Shown: positions 9,675 to 17,477, counted from the stretch's first letter. The stretch is 25,690 bases of DNA from UBA2093 sp049454855 (GCA_049454855.1 JBMUAQ010000017.1:1-25690); one strand, 5' to 3'. A program made the numbers and translations. The notes: generated by a model from the letters alone, not told the origin.

Positions 9675-10592
9675 TCAGTTCGCGTGTAGGTCGGCGTTCA
9701 GGCCGCCCCACGACCCCTTGCGCATCGTCGCCTCCACCGCACCGGTCTGTGAGTTGCGTCGGAAGAGCAGTCCCGGCTGACCCGACAGCAGCAACGCCTT
9801 CACGGCGTTGCCGTCGGGGGCCCGCACCACGGTTCCCGCCGTCACGTACAGGCCGGCCTCCACCACGCAGTCATCGCCGAGGCTGATGCCGATGCCTGCA
9901 TTCGCGCCGAGCAGGCACCGCTCGCCGATCGTGACCATCTCCTTGCCGCCACCCGACAGCGTCCCCATGATCGATGCACCGCCGCCGATGTCGCTGCCGT
10001 CGCCCACGATGACACCCTGCGAGATGCGGCCCTCCACCATCGAGGCACCGAGCGTGCCGGCGTTGAAGTTGCAGAAGCCCTCGTGCATCACGGTGGTGCC
10101 CGGGGACAGATAGGCGCCGAGGCGCACGCGGGAGGCGTCCGCGATGCGCACACCCGAGGGGACGACGTAGTCGACCATGCGCGGGAACTTGTCCACGCCG
10201 TGCACAACGAGGTGGCCACCGTGGCGTGCGATGTTCCACTGCACACTCTCGATTGCCTCCACGGGAACCGGGCCGCGGTCGGTCCAGGCCACGTTCTGCA
10301 GGTGCCCGAAGATGCCGTCCAGGTTCATGCTGCGCGGCTTCATGAGCCTGTGCGACATCAGGTGCAACCGCAGCCATGCATCGGCGCCGTCGGCCGGGGC
10401 GGCCGAGGTGTCGACCACCAGGGACACCTCGCGGAAGGCCACCGCCCTGTCGGGGTCGGTGTCGGTGAGCGGCGACACCGAGGGTGCCGACGCAGGAACG
10501 GCGTCCCCGAGGCCGAGACCCCGGTAGCGCACCTCGAGCACGGCACCGTTCGCATCCAGCGTGGCGATGCCCACGCCCCATGCAGCAGTCAC
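9675..10592 (-). CDS. dapD: Tetrahydrodipicolinate N-succinyltransferase, actinobacterial type
   Basis: This 305-residue enzyme transfers succinate from succinyl-CoA to tetrahydrodipicolinate in the diaminopimelate/lysine pathway, feeding peptidoglycan and protein synthesis. The N-terminal half carries LRLHLMSHRL and NLDGIFGHLQNVAWT. The C-terminal half is a left-handed beta-helix of hexapeptide repeats, from VDKFPRMVDYVVPSGV through HEGFCNFNAGTLG and DGSDIGGGASIMGTLSGGG. The chain ends with LHAN. This is the actinobacterial DapD pattern, distinct from the Escherichia coli form. The GTG start at 10592 is decided by a full Shine-Dalgarno sequence inside the end of lysS, two bases before which lysS stops. 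Coupling a lysine biosynthetic gene to lysyl-tRNA synthetase is metabolically sensible. Confidence 0.97.
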   Translation of the reverse strand: MTAAWGVGIATLDANGAVLEVRYRGLGLGDAVPASAPSVSPLTDTDPDRAVAFREVSLVVDTSAAPADGADAWLRLHLMSHRLMKPRSMNLDGIFGHLQNVAWTDRGPVPVEAIESVQWNIARHGGHLVVHGVDKFPRMVDYVVPSGVRIADASRVRLGAYLSPGTTVMHEGFCNFNAGTLGASMVEGRISQGVIVGDGSDIGGGASIMGTLSGGGKEMVTIGERCLLGANAGIGISLGDDCVVEAGLYVTAGTVVRAPDGNAVKALLLSGQPGLLFRRNSQTGAVEATMRKGSWGGLNADLHAN

Positions 10593-10594
10593 GA

Positions 10595-12100
10595 CTACAT
10601 CACCTCCGGTCGAAGAGTGGGGAAGAGAACGACGTCACGGATGGTCTGCGTGTCGGCGAGGAGCATGGCGAGACGGTCCATGCCGATGCCGAGACCGCCC
10701 GTCGGCGGCATGCCGTACTCGAGGGCGCGCAGGTAGTCCTCGTCCACGGTGCCGGCCTCGGCGTTGCCGGCCTCCTTGGCGCGCTGCTCGTCCTCGAACC
10801 TCGCGCGCTGCTCCACGGGGTCGTTCAGCTCGCTGTACCCGTTGGCCAGCTCTCGGCCGCCCACGAACAGCTCGAACCTCTCGGTGAGATGGGGGTCGTC
10901 GCGGTCGACGCGGGCGAGCGGGCTGATCTCGACGGGGTGGTGGGTGACGAACGTGGGCTCGCGCAGTTCGTGCTCGCACAGTGACTCGAACATCTCCTCG
11001 ATGATCCTGCCGGTGCCGAACCGGTCCTCCACCTTCACCCCGTGCTGTGCCGCCAGCGAGGCGAGCTCCGCGCGCGGCATCGACGGGTGAACAGCAACCC
11101 CCGTCTTCTCGCGGACGAGGTCGACCATCCGTACGCGCCGCCAGGGCCTCGCGAGGTCCACAGGGGATCCGTCGATGTTCACCACCGAGGTGCCGGTGGC
11201 GTCAACAGCCGCGCGGGTGATGAGCAGCTCGGTGATTGCCATCATCTCCGTGTAGTCACCGAAGGCCTGGTACAGCTCCATCATCGTGAACTCGGGGTTG
11301 TGGCGTGTGGAGATGCCCTCGTTGCGGAACACGCGGCCGATCTCGTACACACGCTCCATCCCGCCGACGATGAGTCGCTTGAGGTGCAGCTCCAGCGCGA
11401 TGCGGAGATAGAGCTGCATGTCGAGCGCGTTGTGGTGGGTGACGAACGGGCGGGCGTGCGCGCCGCCTGCCTCCACGTGCAGAACCGGTGTCTCCACCTC
11501 GATGAAGCCGTGCTCGCGCAGGGTGGCACGGAAGCTGGCGATGGTGGCATGTCGCACCTCGAACATGCGCCGTGACTCCTCGTTCACGATGAGGTCGGCG
11601 TAACGCTGGCGGTAACGCGTGTCGGTGTCGGTGATTCCGTGCCACTTGTCGGGAAGGGGCCGGACCGCCTTCGACAGCAGCGCGCACGATGTGACCTTCA
11701 CCGACAGTTCTCCCTTGCGGGTCGTCATCACCGTGCCGGTGGCCCCCACCCAGTCGCCGAGGTCGAGCGCGTTCACGGCGTCGAACACGGAGTCACCGGT
11801 GACCGAGCGCGACACGAACAGCTGGACCGAGCCCGAGCGGTCCTGGAGCGTGAGGAAGATGAGCTTTCCCTGGTCACGCTTCAGCATCACGCGGCCAGCC
11901 ACCGCGACCTCCACGTCGGTCTCGGCTCCCGGCTCGAGACCACCGTGGGCGGACCTGATCTCGGCGAGCGTGTGGGTGCGGTCGAACCTGTACGGGTACG
12001 GGTTGTCGCCGGCCTCCCGCATGGACTCCACCGCGGCGATGCGACGGGCCTTCTCGGCCTCGAGGCCGCTGCCGGAAAGGGAGATGTCCTCGTCGCTCAC
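10595..12100 (-). CDS. lysS: Lysyl-tRNA synthetase, class II
   Basis: This 501-residue enzyme charges tRNA-Lys in the cytoplasm. An N-terminal OB-fold anticodon-binding domain (about 60-165, including GKLIFLTLQDRSGSVQLFVS) precedes the class II catalytic core. Motif 2 is FRNEGISTRHNPEFTMMELY. Motif 3 is GLGIGMDRLAMLLAD followed by TIRDVVLFPTLRPE. The insert FVGGRELANGYSELNDP is the lysine-specific region. Length and domain order are standard. The start is a GTG at 12100 with TAGCGT nine bases upstream and a partial GAGAGG purine tract between them. The gene heads a leftward set with dapD and the nitroreductase and is divergent from the M15-type gene. Confidence 0.97.
   Translation of the reverse strand: MSDEDISLSGSGLEAEKARRIAAVESMREAGDNPYPYRFDRTHTLAEIRSAHGGLEPGAETDVEVAVAGRVMLKRDQGKLIFLTLQDRSGSVQLFVSRSVTGDSVFDAVNALDLGDWVGATGTVMTTRKGELSVKVTSCALLSKAVRPLPDKWHGITDTDTRYRQRYADLIVNEESRRMFEVRHATIASFRATLREHGFIEVETPVLHVEAGGAHARPFVTHHNALDMQLYLRIALELHLKRLIVGGMERVYEIGRVFRNEGISTRHNPEFTMMELYQAFGDYTEMMAITELLITRAAVDATGTSVVNIDGSPVDLARPWRRVRMVDLVREKTGVAVHPSMPRAELASLAAQHGVKVEDRFGTGRIIEEMFESLCEHELREPTFVTHHPVEISPLARVDRDDPHLTERFELFVGGRELANGYSELNDPVEQRARFEDEQRAKEAGNAEAGTVDEDYLRALEYGMPPTGGLGIGMDRLAMLLADTQTIRDVVLFPTLRPEVM
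10599..10607 (-). promoter_or_regulatory. Shine-Dalgarno sequence for dapD inside lysS
   Basis: Read on the minus strand, GGAGGTGAT lies in the last codons of lysS, six bases before the dapD GTG. It is a nine-base match to the 3' end of 16S rRNA (anti-SD ATCACCTCC). It fixes the start codon and is the only full-length ribosome binding site I saw in the window. Confidence 0.85.
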
Positions 12101-12109
12101 AGTCCTCTC

Positions 12110-12115
12110 ACGCTA
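12110..12115 (-). promoter_or_regulatory. -10 element TAGCGT for lysS
   Basis: The minus-strand hexamer TAGCGT is nine bases before the lysS GTG, leaving room for a leader of only about three bases. The GAGAGG between it and the start would then not be a full leader-borne ribosome site. Confidence 0.5.
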
Positions 12116-12157
12116 GTTCGGCGTGCGCACCCGTCGGAAAGCGGTTCGGTCGCCGAC

Positions 12158-12163
12158 TACGGT
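12158..12163 (+). promoter_or_regulatory. -10 element TACGGT for the M15-type gene
   Basis: TACGGT is six bases before the ATG at 12170. It shares the 69-base divergent gap (12101-12169) with the lysS promoter. Apart from the two hexamers I see only an eight-base GTGCGCAC palindrome at 12123-12130 in that gap. Confidence 0.6.
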
Positions 12164-12169
12164 GACCCG

Positions 12170-13531
12170 ATGTCCCGGACACGTGTGCTTGCTGTGTCGA
12201 GTGTGGTTGTGTCTCTCGTCGTCGTCGCTCTTGCGGGCACCGCCCCGGCATCGGGTGCACCTCGGTCGTCGGGCACGGGCCTGCCGCCCGTGATCGTCAT
12301 CTCGCGTGACGGTCCGCTGACCACAGCGGAGGTGTCGCGCATCTCTTCGGCCGCCCGCACGGCGGGGGCGACCGCCCATCCCGCGAGGTACGCAACGCTC
12401 CCGATGACGGCCTACCGGCGCGGCGATGTGATGCTGATGCGGCAGCCGAAGGGCTGGCGCGTGCCGATGGGCACGCGCGTGCTCCCGGTGGACTACGTAC
12501 GGCTGCTTGCGGGTGACGAGGCTGCCGGGATCGTCTCCACCGGCGGGGTGCTGATGGGCGCGAGCTCGGCGCGCATCAGGGACGCCCGGGTCGGTGACGA
12601 GGTCACGCTGCGGGACTCGCGGAACCGCATCCGCCGGTTCACCGTGGGGATGATCGTCCCGAACGATGTCGCGGGCGGCGAGGACCTCATCATGTCGTCG
12701 TCGACAGGTGCCTCCCTCGGGGTCACGGGTGTACCGCGGGTGGAGATCGTCGGTTTTGCGAAGCCGTCGGAGGTGTACACGGCGTTGCGGACGAGGGGCC
12801 TCGCGCTCGGCACCCGGTACCGCGTGCGCACCTCGTGGGACCCGCCCAACCCGGACGCGACCCTCGGCTTCGCCACCATGAAGCTGGAGCTCGGCGAGTT
12901 CGCGTTCAGGCCCACGTCATCGGCTGCAATCATCATCGAGGACCCGTGGCGCACCTCGAACATCGACTGGCTGCACCGCTACGCGGCGCTGCCGCTGCGG
13001 AACAACTGCCACAGGAAGGTGGTCGATGCGATCGAGGGTGCGTTCCGTGACATCGTGAAGGCGGGCCTGAGGGACCGCATCGACCTGCGCAACTCGCAGC
13101 GCTACGGAGGGTGCTACGTCGCGCGCTACAACCGCCTCGCCGGCCTCTTCGGGTCGCCGTCGCGGCACGCCTTCGGGGCCGCCATCGACCTGAACACCAC
13201 CACCAACGCACAGGGCGCACGACCGCGGATGGACTGCCGCATCGTGCGCATCTTCCGCAGGTGGGGGTTCGCGTGGGGCGGCAACTTCTGGCCGGCCGAC
13301 GGCATGCATTTCGAGTGGGTCGGCGAACGACGCGACACTCTCGGGTTCCCCAGCCGGTACTGCCCGAACAACGTGCCTGTTCCGACCACCAGCGTCCCTG
13401 AGGTGTCGACGTCCACCAGCACGACCACCAGCACCACATCCACCTCGACCACCGTGCCGGACACCTCCACCACGACTGTTCCCGAGTCGACAACAACGTC
13501 AACGATGACGAGCACCACGACCTCTCCGTGA
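12170..13531 (+). CDS. Secreted M15-type peptidase with Thr/Ser-rich tail
   Basis: This 453-residue exported protein probably trims peptidoglycan peptides. Residues 1-30 form a signal peptide. Residues about 40-250 are not recognised with certainty; GDEVTLRDSRNRIRRFTVG and the following stretch resemble extracytoplasmic domains of MacB/FtsX-type permeases, but no permease membrane segments follow. Residues about 270-395 form an M15C-like zinc peptidase (DD-carboxypeptidase or L-Ala-D-Glu peptidase group). It has SRHAFGAAIDLN with His333 and Asp340, and GMHFEW with His380, the expected three metal ligands. Residues about 404-453 are almost entirely Thr, Ser, Val and Pro, probably disordered and possibly glycosylated. 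There is no sortase motif or membrane anchor. The open frame extends far upstream inside the lysS region, but the ATG at 12170 gives the signal peptide and sits six bases after TACGGT. Confidence 0.88.
   Translation: MSRTRVLAVSSVVVSLVVVALAGTAPASGAPRSSGTGLPPVIVISRDGPLTTAEVSRISSAARTAGATAHPARYATLPMTAYRRGDVMLMRQPKGWRVPMGTRVLPVDYVRLLAGDEAAGIVSTGGVLMGASSARIRDARVGDEVTLRDSRNRIRRFTVGMIVPNDVAGGEDLIMSSSTGASLGVTGVPRVEIVGFAKPSEVYTALRTRGLALGTRYRVRTSWDPPNPDATLGFATMKLELGEFAFRPTSSAAIIIEDPWRTSNIDWLHRYAALPLRNNCHRKVVDAIEGAFRDIVKAGLRDRIDLRNSQRYGGCYVARYNRLAGLFGSPSRHAFGAAIDLNTTTNAQGARPRMDCRIVRIFRRWGFAWGGNFWPADGMHFEWVGERRDTLGFPSRYCPNNVPVPTTSVPEVSTSTSTTTSTTSTSTTVPDTSTTTVPESTTTSTMTSTTTSP
13382..13528 (+). repeat. Low-complexity Thr/Ser-coding stretch
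   Basis: This C-rich stretch of repeated ACC/ACG/TCC-type codons encodes the roughly 50-residue Thr/Ser tail of the M15-type protein. No exact repeat unit longer than a few codons is seen. It is prone to length variation by slippage or recombination. Confidence 0.7.
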
Positions 13532-13541
13532 ACGGTTCACG
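13527..13541. terminator. Weak hairpin at the end of the M15-type gene
   Basis: CGTGAA (13527-13532) and TTCACG (13536-13541) pair around a three-base CGG loop and include the TGA stop. A six-base stem without a following T-run is a poor intrinsic terminator. It may instead be an operator for the downstream gene, whose -10 starts 22 bases later. Confidence 0.3.
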
Positions 13542-13562
13542 ACCGGTGGCGGGGGTGATGGA

Positions 13563-13568
13563 TAGCCT
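13563..13568 (+). promoter_or_regulatory. -10 element TAGCCT for the LpdA-like gene
   Basis: TAGCCT is six bases before the GTG at 13575, identical in sequence and spacing to the element before the mutase gene. It supports this GTG as the start and gives the gene its own, probably leaderless, promoter. Confidence 0.65.
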
Positions 13569-13574
13569 GAACAC

Positions 13575-14933
13575 GTGACGAAGCGCGTGGTGATCATCGG
13601 CGGCGGACCGGGAGGGAACTCTGCGGCCACGTGGGCCGCGAGGCTCGGTGCGGACGTCACGATGATCGAGCGTGACATCGTGGGAGGGGCAGCGCACCTG
13701 CGCGACTGCATCCCCTCGAAGGCGATGATTGCCACCGGCGGGGCGATGAGCGCCACGCAACGCTTCGCAGGCATGGGTGTCGGCCAGAGCGACGTGGAGA
13801 TAGATGTCAGCACGCTCGCCGGCCGCATCGGGGGCATCGTCGAGCGCATGCGGTCCAGCACCACCGAGATCCTCGAGAGCCAGGGCGTGCGCATCCTGAT
13901 GGGAGAGGCCCGGTTCACGGGGCCGGACTCGGTGTTGGTGCGCGGTGCCGACGGCGAGACCACGGTCGAGGGGGATGCCTTCGTCATCGCCACGGGCTCG
14001 AGGCCGCGCATCCCCGCGTGGGTGACACCCGACGGTGAGCGCATCCTCACCACCCGCGACTGTTACCCCCCGCCGGAGATCCCCCGCAGCATCGTCGTGG
14101 TCGGCTCCGGTGTGACGGGCGTGGAGTTCGTGCACATGTTCTCCTCGTTCGGCTCGGAGGTCACCCTCGTGGTCAGCCGACAGCAGGTGCTGCCCGGCAA
14201 GGACGCAGAGGCGGCCGCGGCTCTGGAGGACCGCTTCCTCGAGCGGGGCGTGCGTCTGTTGAAGGGGGCCCGTGCGCAGTCGATCGAGCGCGAGGGCGAC
14301 GACGTGGTGGTGAAGTGCGACGACGGCCGCCAGGCGCGTGCCAGCCACGTGGTGCTGGCCATCGGTTCCGAGCCGAACGTGGAGGGCCTGTCGCTCGAGG
14401 CGGCGGGGGTTGCCCTCGACCAGCGGGGCTTCATCGCAGTCGACGACCACTGCCGCACGAACATCGCGCACATCTACGCCGCGGGGGACGTGAGCGGGAA
14501 GCTGCCGCTCTCGTCGGTGGCGTCGATGCAGGGCCGCAAGATCGCCGAGCACGTGATGGGCACTGCGCGTGACGGTCGCATTCTCGACTATGACAAGGCC
14601 GCCTCGGCGATCTTCACCCAGCCCGAGATTGCCGACGTCGGGCTGGCGGAGGCCGATGCGTTCTCCATCGGACGCAAGATCAGGGTGACCAAGGTGCCGT
14701 TCTCCACCACCGCCAAGGCGCTGATCCACAACGACCCGCGCGGGTTCGTGAAGTTGATCTCCGACCCCAACACCGGTGTCGTGCTGGGCGGCACCATCGT
14801 GGGCAGGCACGCCGGCGAGTTGATCAGCGTTGTCGCCCTCGCAGTCACCGCGCACCTGCGCGTGAACGACCTGCTCGACAGCCTGCTCGTCCACCCCTCG
14901 CTTGCGGAGGCCCTCACCGAAGCCGCCGAGTGA
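13575..14933 (+). CDS. lpdA: LpdA-like FAD-dependent NAD(P)H oxidoreductase
   Basis: This 452-residue flavoprotein belongs to the pyridine nucleotide-disulfide oxidoreductase family. It has an N-terminal FAD fold (VVIIGGGPGGNSA), a second nucleotide fold (IVVVGSGVTGVEFVHMF near 173-189), the FAD-binding YAAGDVSG near 302-309, and a C-terminal dimerisation domain. The redox-active CxxxxC of true lipoamide dehydrogenases is not intact. The segment reads GGAAHLRDCIPSK, so only the second cysteine remains. The same arrangement is known in M. tuberculosis LpdA (Rv3303c), which reduces quinones rather than lipoamide, and that is the likeliest role here. The usual C-terminal His-Glu pair of the disulfide enzymes is not evident either. 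It ends seven bases before the convergent carboxylase gene. Confidence 0.88.
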   Translation: MTKRVVIIGGGPGGNSAATWAARLGADVTMIERDIVGGAAHLRDCIPSKAMIATGGAMSATQRFAGMGVGQSDVEIDVSTLAGRIGGIVERMRSSTTEILESQGVRILMGEARFTGPDSVLVRGADGETTVEGDAFVIATGSRPRIPAWVTPDGERILTTRDCYPPPEIPRSIVVVGSGVTGVEFVHMFSSFGSEVTLVVSRQQVLPGKDAEAAAALEDRFLERGVRLLKGARAQSIEREGDDVVVKCDDGRQARASHVVLAIGSEPNVEGLSLEAAGVALDQRGFIAVDDHCRTNIAHIYAAGDVSGKLPLSSVASMQGRKIAEHVMGTARDGRILDYDKAASAIFTQPEIADVGLAEADAFSIGRKIRVTKVPFSTTAKALIHNDPRGFVKLISDPNTGVVLGGTIVGRHAGELISVVALAVTAHLRVNDLLDSLLVHPSLAEALTEAAE

Positions 14934-14940
14934 GGCCGAC

Positions 14941-16707
14941 TTACTCGATGACGACGACCACGTCGCCGGCGCCGACGGTGTCACCCGGCTTCACGTTCAC
15001 GGCCTTCACCGTTCCGCTCTTGTCGGCCTCGATCTGGTTCTCCATCTTCATGGCCTCGAGCACCACCACGCTCTGACCGGCCTCGACCGTCTGGCCGACC
15101 TCCACGAGGACCTTCACGATGGTTCCCTGCATCGGCACGGCAACCTGGCCGCTGCCGCCGCCGGCACCTCCGCCGCCGCCCGACGACGCGCGCGGTGCCT
15201 TCTTCTTGACGGGTGCCGCAGCTGCGACGCCGGCCGTCTCGGGAACCCACAGTTTCACGTCGAAGCGCCGGCCGTTCACCTCGACGGTCGTCGAGCGCTG
15301 CACTAGCGGGGTGTCATCGTCGCCCGACGGTGCGGCAGCCGGGGCTGCATCGACGCCGGAGAGATCGAGCCGCTCCTCGACCCACTTCGTGGAGTGCTCG
15401 AAGGCAACGAAGTCGGGGTGGCGCAGGATCGCGAGGTCGGCGGGGATCGTGGTGGCGACACCCTCCACCACGGTCTCCTCGAGTGCGCGGACAGTGCGGG
15501 CAATCGCCGTCTCGCGGTCCTTGCCCCACACGATGAGCTTGCCCACCAGGTTGTCGTAGTACTGGCTGATGGAGTCGCCGCTCTCGTAGCCACCGTCGAA
15601 GCGCACGCCGAACCCGTCGGGGGTGACCAGCTTCGTGATCGGACCGGGGGAGGGCAGGAACTTGCCGCCCGCGGGGTTCTCGGCGTTGATGCGCACCTCG
15701 ATGGCGTGGCCGCGTCGTGTCGCGAGCACCTGCTTCTGCGTCATCGGGAGCTTCTCGCCCGATGCGACGCGGATCTGCCACTCCACGAGGTCGATGCCGG
15801 TGATGGCCTCGGTGACGGGGTGCTCAACCTGAAGACGGGTGTTCATCTCGAGGAAGAAGAACTCGCCGTCCTGGTAGATGAACTCCACGGTGCCGGCGTT
15901 GTGGTAGCCGACCGCCTTGGCCGCCTTCACTGCTGCCTCGCCCATGGCGTCCTCGACACCCGCAGGCAGCGCGCCCGCCGGTGCCTCCTCGATCAGTTTC
16001 TGGTGGCGGCGCTGTGCGGAGCAGTCACGCGTGCTCACCCACACCACGTTGCCGTGCTTGTCGCCGACAAGCTGCACCTCGATGTGGCGCGGCCACGTGA
16101 GGTACTTCTCCACGTAGATCTCGTCACGACCGAAGAAGTTCTTGGCCTCGCGCTGGGCGGAGTCCATGGCGTCCTGCACCTGGTCGGCGGAGTGGACGAC
16201 CTTCATGCCGCGGCCGCCGCCGCCGTATGCGGCCTTGATGGCGACGGGCCAGCCGAAGTCGTTGCCGAACTTCGTGATCTCCGCCGCCGAGGTGACGAAC
16301 TCTGTGGTGCCCGGCACGATCGGCGCGCCGCCGCGCAGCGCAGCCTTGCGGCTGGACACCTTGTCGCCCATCTCGTCGATGGCCTCGGGCGGCGGGCCGA
16401 TGAAAGCCACACCCATGGCGGTGATGGCGCGGGCGAAGTCCGCGTTCTCGCTGAAGAAGCCGTACCCGGGGTGCACGCCGTCGGCCCCGCTGCGGCGGAT
16501 GGCATCGAGGATGGCCTCGGTGTTGAGGTAGCTCTCTGCGGCGGTCTGGCCCCCGAGGGCGTACGCCTCGTCGGCGAGACGGACATGGAGGGAGTTGCGG
16601 TCGAGCTCGGAGTACACCGCCACGGTGGCGATGCCCATCTCACGGGCGGCACGGATGACCCGGACGGCGATCTCGCCGCGGTTCGCGATCAGGATTTTCT
16701 TCAGCAC
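14941..16707 (-). CDS. Acyl-CoA carboxylase alpha chain (biotin carboxylase + BCCP)
   Basis: This 588-residue biotin-dependent subunit carboxylates its own biotin using ATP and bicarbonate, for transfer to acetyl-, propionyl- or longer acyl-CoA by a separate beta subunit. Biotin carboxylase spans about 1-450: KILIANRGEIAVRVIRA at the start, the ATP-grasp loop GGGGRGMK (162-169), and MNTRLQVEHPVTE (288-300). A Gly/Ala/Lys linker (about 490-515) leads to a biotinyl domain with EAMKMEN, biotin-accepting Lys554. The architecture and length are those of actinobacterial AccA3-type proteins. The open frame extends to 17223 but reads as shadow sequence inside birA. The GTG at 16707 directly precedes LKKILIANRG; an in-frame TTG at 16716 is less likely. 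It is divergent from birA, the ligase that attaches its biotin, with only 19 bases between starts. No beta subunit is in the window. Confidence 0.95.
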   Translation of the reverse strand: MLKKILIANRGEIAVRVIRAAREMGIATVAVYSELDRNSLHVRLADEAYALGGQTAAESYLNTEAILDAIRRSGADGVHPGYGFFSENADFARAITAMGVAFIGPPPEAIDEMGDKVSSRKAALRGGAPIVPGTTEFVTSAAEITKFGNDFGWPVAIKAAYGGGGRGMKVVHSADQVQDAMDSAQREAKNFFGRDEIYVEKYLTWPRHIEVQLVGDKHGNVVWVSTRDCSAQRRHQKLIEEAPAGALPAGVEDAMGEAAVKAAKAVGYHNAGTVEFIYQDGEFFFLEMNTRLQVEHPVTEAITGIDLVEWQIRVASGEKLPMTQKQVLATRRGHAIEVRINAENPAGGKFLPSPGPITKLVTPDGFGVRFDGGYESGDSISQYYDNLVGKLIVWGKDRETAIARTVRALEETVVEGVATTIPADLAILRHPDFVAFEHSTKWVEERLDLSGVDAAPAAAPSGDDDTPLVQRSTTVEVNGRRFDVKLWVPETAGVAAAAPVKKKAPRASSGGGGGAGGGSGQVAVPMQGTIVKVLVEVGQTVEAGQSVVVLEAMKMENQIEADKSGTVKAVNVKPGDTVGAGDVVVVIE

Positions 16708-16726
16708 AGATGGCAATCTTGCCCCA
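16708..16726. promoter_or_regulatory. Shared 19-base divergent promoter of carboxylase and birA
   Basis: The whole space between two divergent start codons is 19 bases. It contains the palindrome GGCAA-TC-TTGCC (16712-16723). Read rightward, CAATCT (16714-16719) is seven bases before the birA ATG. Read leftward, AAGATT (16720-16715) is seven bases before the carboxylase GTG. The two overlapping hexamers sit at mirror-image positions, about -13 to -8 if transcription starts at each start codon. Neither is a perfect TANNNT. The palindrome could also bind a regulator. Confidence 0.5.
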
Positions 16727-17467
16727 ATGGACACGTCGGGGAAGAACCAACAGGGCCACTGGACCCTCCGACGGGTGGCGGAGACGGGCAGCACCAACGC
16801 CGATCTGCTGGCTGCAGGGGCACAGGGTGCCCCTGACCGCACGGTCCTGCGGGCCGACCACCAGACCGCGGGACGGGGCCGCCTCGACAGGGAGTGGGTG
16901 GACACCCCCGGGCGCAACCTGCTCGTGTCGTTCCTCTTCCGCAACGTGCCGTCTGCCCCGCACGTGCTCACGCAGGCGGTGGCAATCGGCGCGCTCGAGG
17001 TTGCGCGGAGCCTGGGCGTGCCCGCGGTGCTGAAGTGGCCGAACGACCTGTTGGTCGGCGACCGGAAGCTCTCGGGGGTTCTCGCACAGGCGGGGCCGTT
17101 CGAGGGTGATGCTCCGTCATTCGTGGTGGTGGGCATCGGCGTGAACATCGGGTCAGCCCCCGACGGTGCGACGAGCATCTCGGAGCACGCAAGAGCAGAC
17201 GTGCCGACACCGGACGAGTACATGCTGCGGATGCTCCCCGTTGTCGATGAAGTCCTTGCCGTCGACGACGGGGCCCGGCATGCCCGTTACCGTGCGGTGC
17301 TCGCCACGCTCGGTGCCCGGGTGCGGGTGCACCTGCCCGACGGAACCGAGACCGTCGGACGCGCACTCGATGTCACTGCTGACGGACGTCTCGAGGTGCT
17401 GGACGAGTGCGCGGTCACGCACCGTTTCGACACCGCCGACGTGGTGCACCTGCGCGCCGCGGACTGA
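16727..17467 (+). CDS. birA: Biotin--[acetyl-CoA-carboxylase] ligase, catalytic form
   Basis: This 246-residue enzyme activates biotin as biotinyl-AMP and attaches it to the BCCP lysine of carboxylases. Seen motifs are ETGSTNADLL (19-28), the biotinyl-AMP loop GRGRLDREW (49-57), and KWPNDLLVGDRKLSGVL (103-119) with Lys114 at the position of the active-site lysine. GIGVNIG (137-143) follows, with a small C-terminal domain. There is no N-terminal helix-turn-helix, so it cannot repress in the manner of Escherichia coli BirA. The open frame extends upstream to 16595, but the ATG at 16727 gives the expected N-terminus. Its divergent neighbour encodes a direct protein substrate. The LCP gene begins 16 bases after its stop. 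Confidence 0.94.
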   Translation: MDTSGKNQQGHWTLRRVAETGSTNADLLAAGAQGAPDRTVLRADHQTAGRGRLDREWVDTPGRNLLVSFLFRNVPSAPHVLTQAVAIGALEVARSLGVPAVLKWPNDLLVGDRKLSGVLAQAGPFEGDAPSFVVVGIGVNIGSAPDGATSISEHARADVPTPDEYMLRMLPVVDEVLAVDDGARHARYRAVLATLGARVRVHLPDGTETVGRALDVTADGRLEVLDECAVTHRFDTADVVHLRAAD

Positions 17468-17471
17468 CAAC

Positions 17472-17477
17472 TACCGT
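17472..17477 (+). promoter_or_regulatory. -10 element TACCGT for the LCP gene
   Basis: TACCGT begins four bases after the birA stop codon and ends six bases before the GTG at 17484. This supports that GTG as the start and suggests an independent leaderless transcript for the LCP gene. Confidence 0.6.

Noticed and set aside
12933..14984. Very long antisense open frames, for example 683 codons on the minus strand here, 537 codons at 3814-5427 (+), 577 codons at 6895-8628 (-) and 480 codons at 15394-16836 (+)
   Set aside because: They lie opposite well-recognised genes and translate to Arg/His/Gly/Val-rich sequence without family motifs. High GC makes stop codons rare in these frames.
16708..17223. 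Upstream extension of the carboxylase gene to 17223, and of birA to 16595
   Set aside because: The added residues are out-of-frame images of the facing gene. Family N-termini begin at 16707 and 16727.
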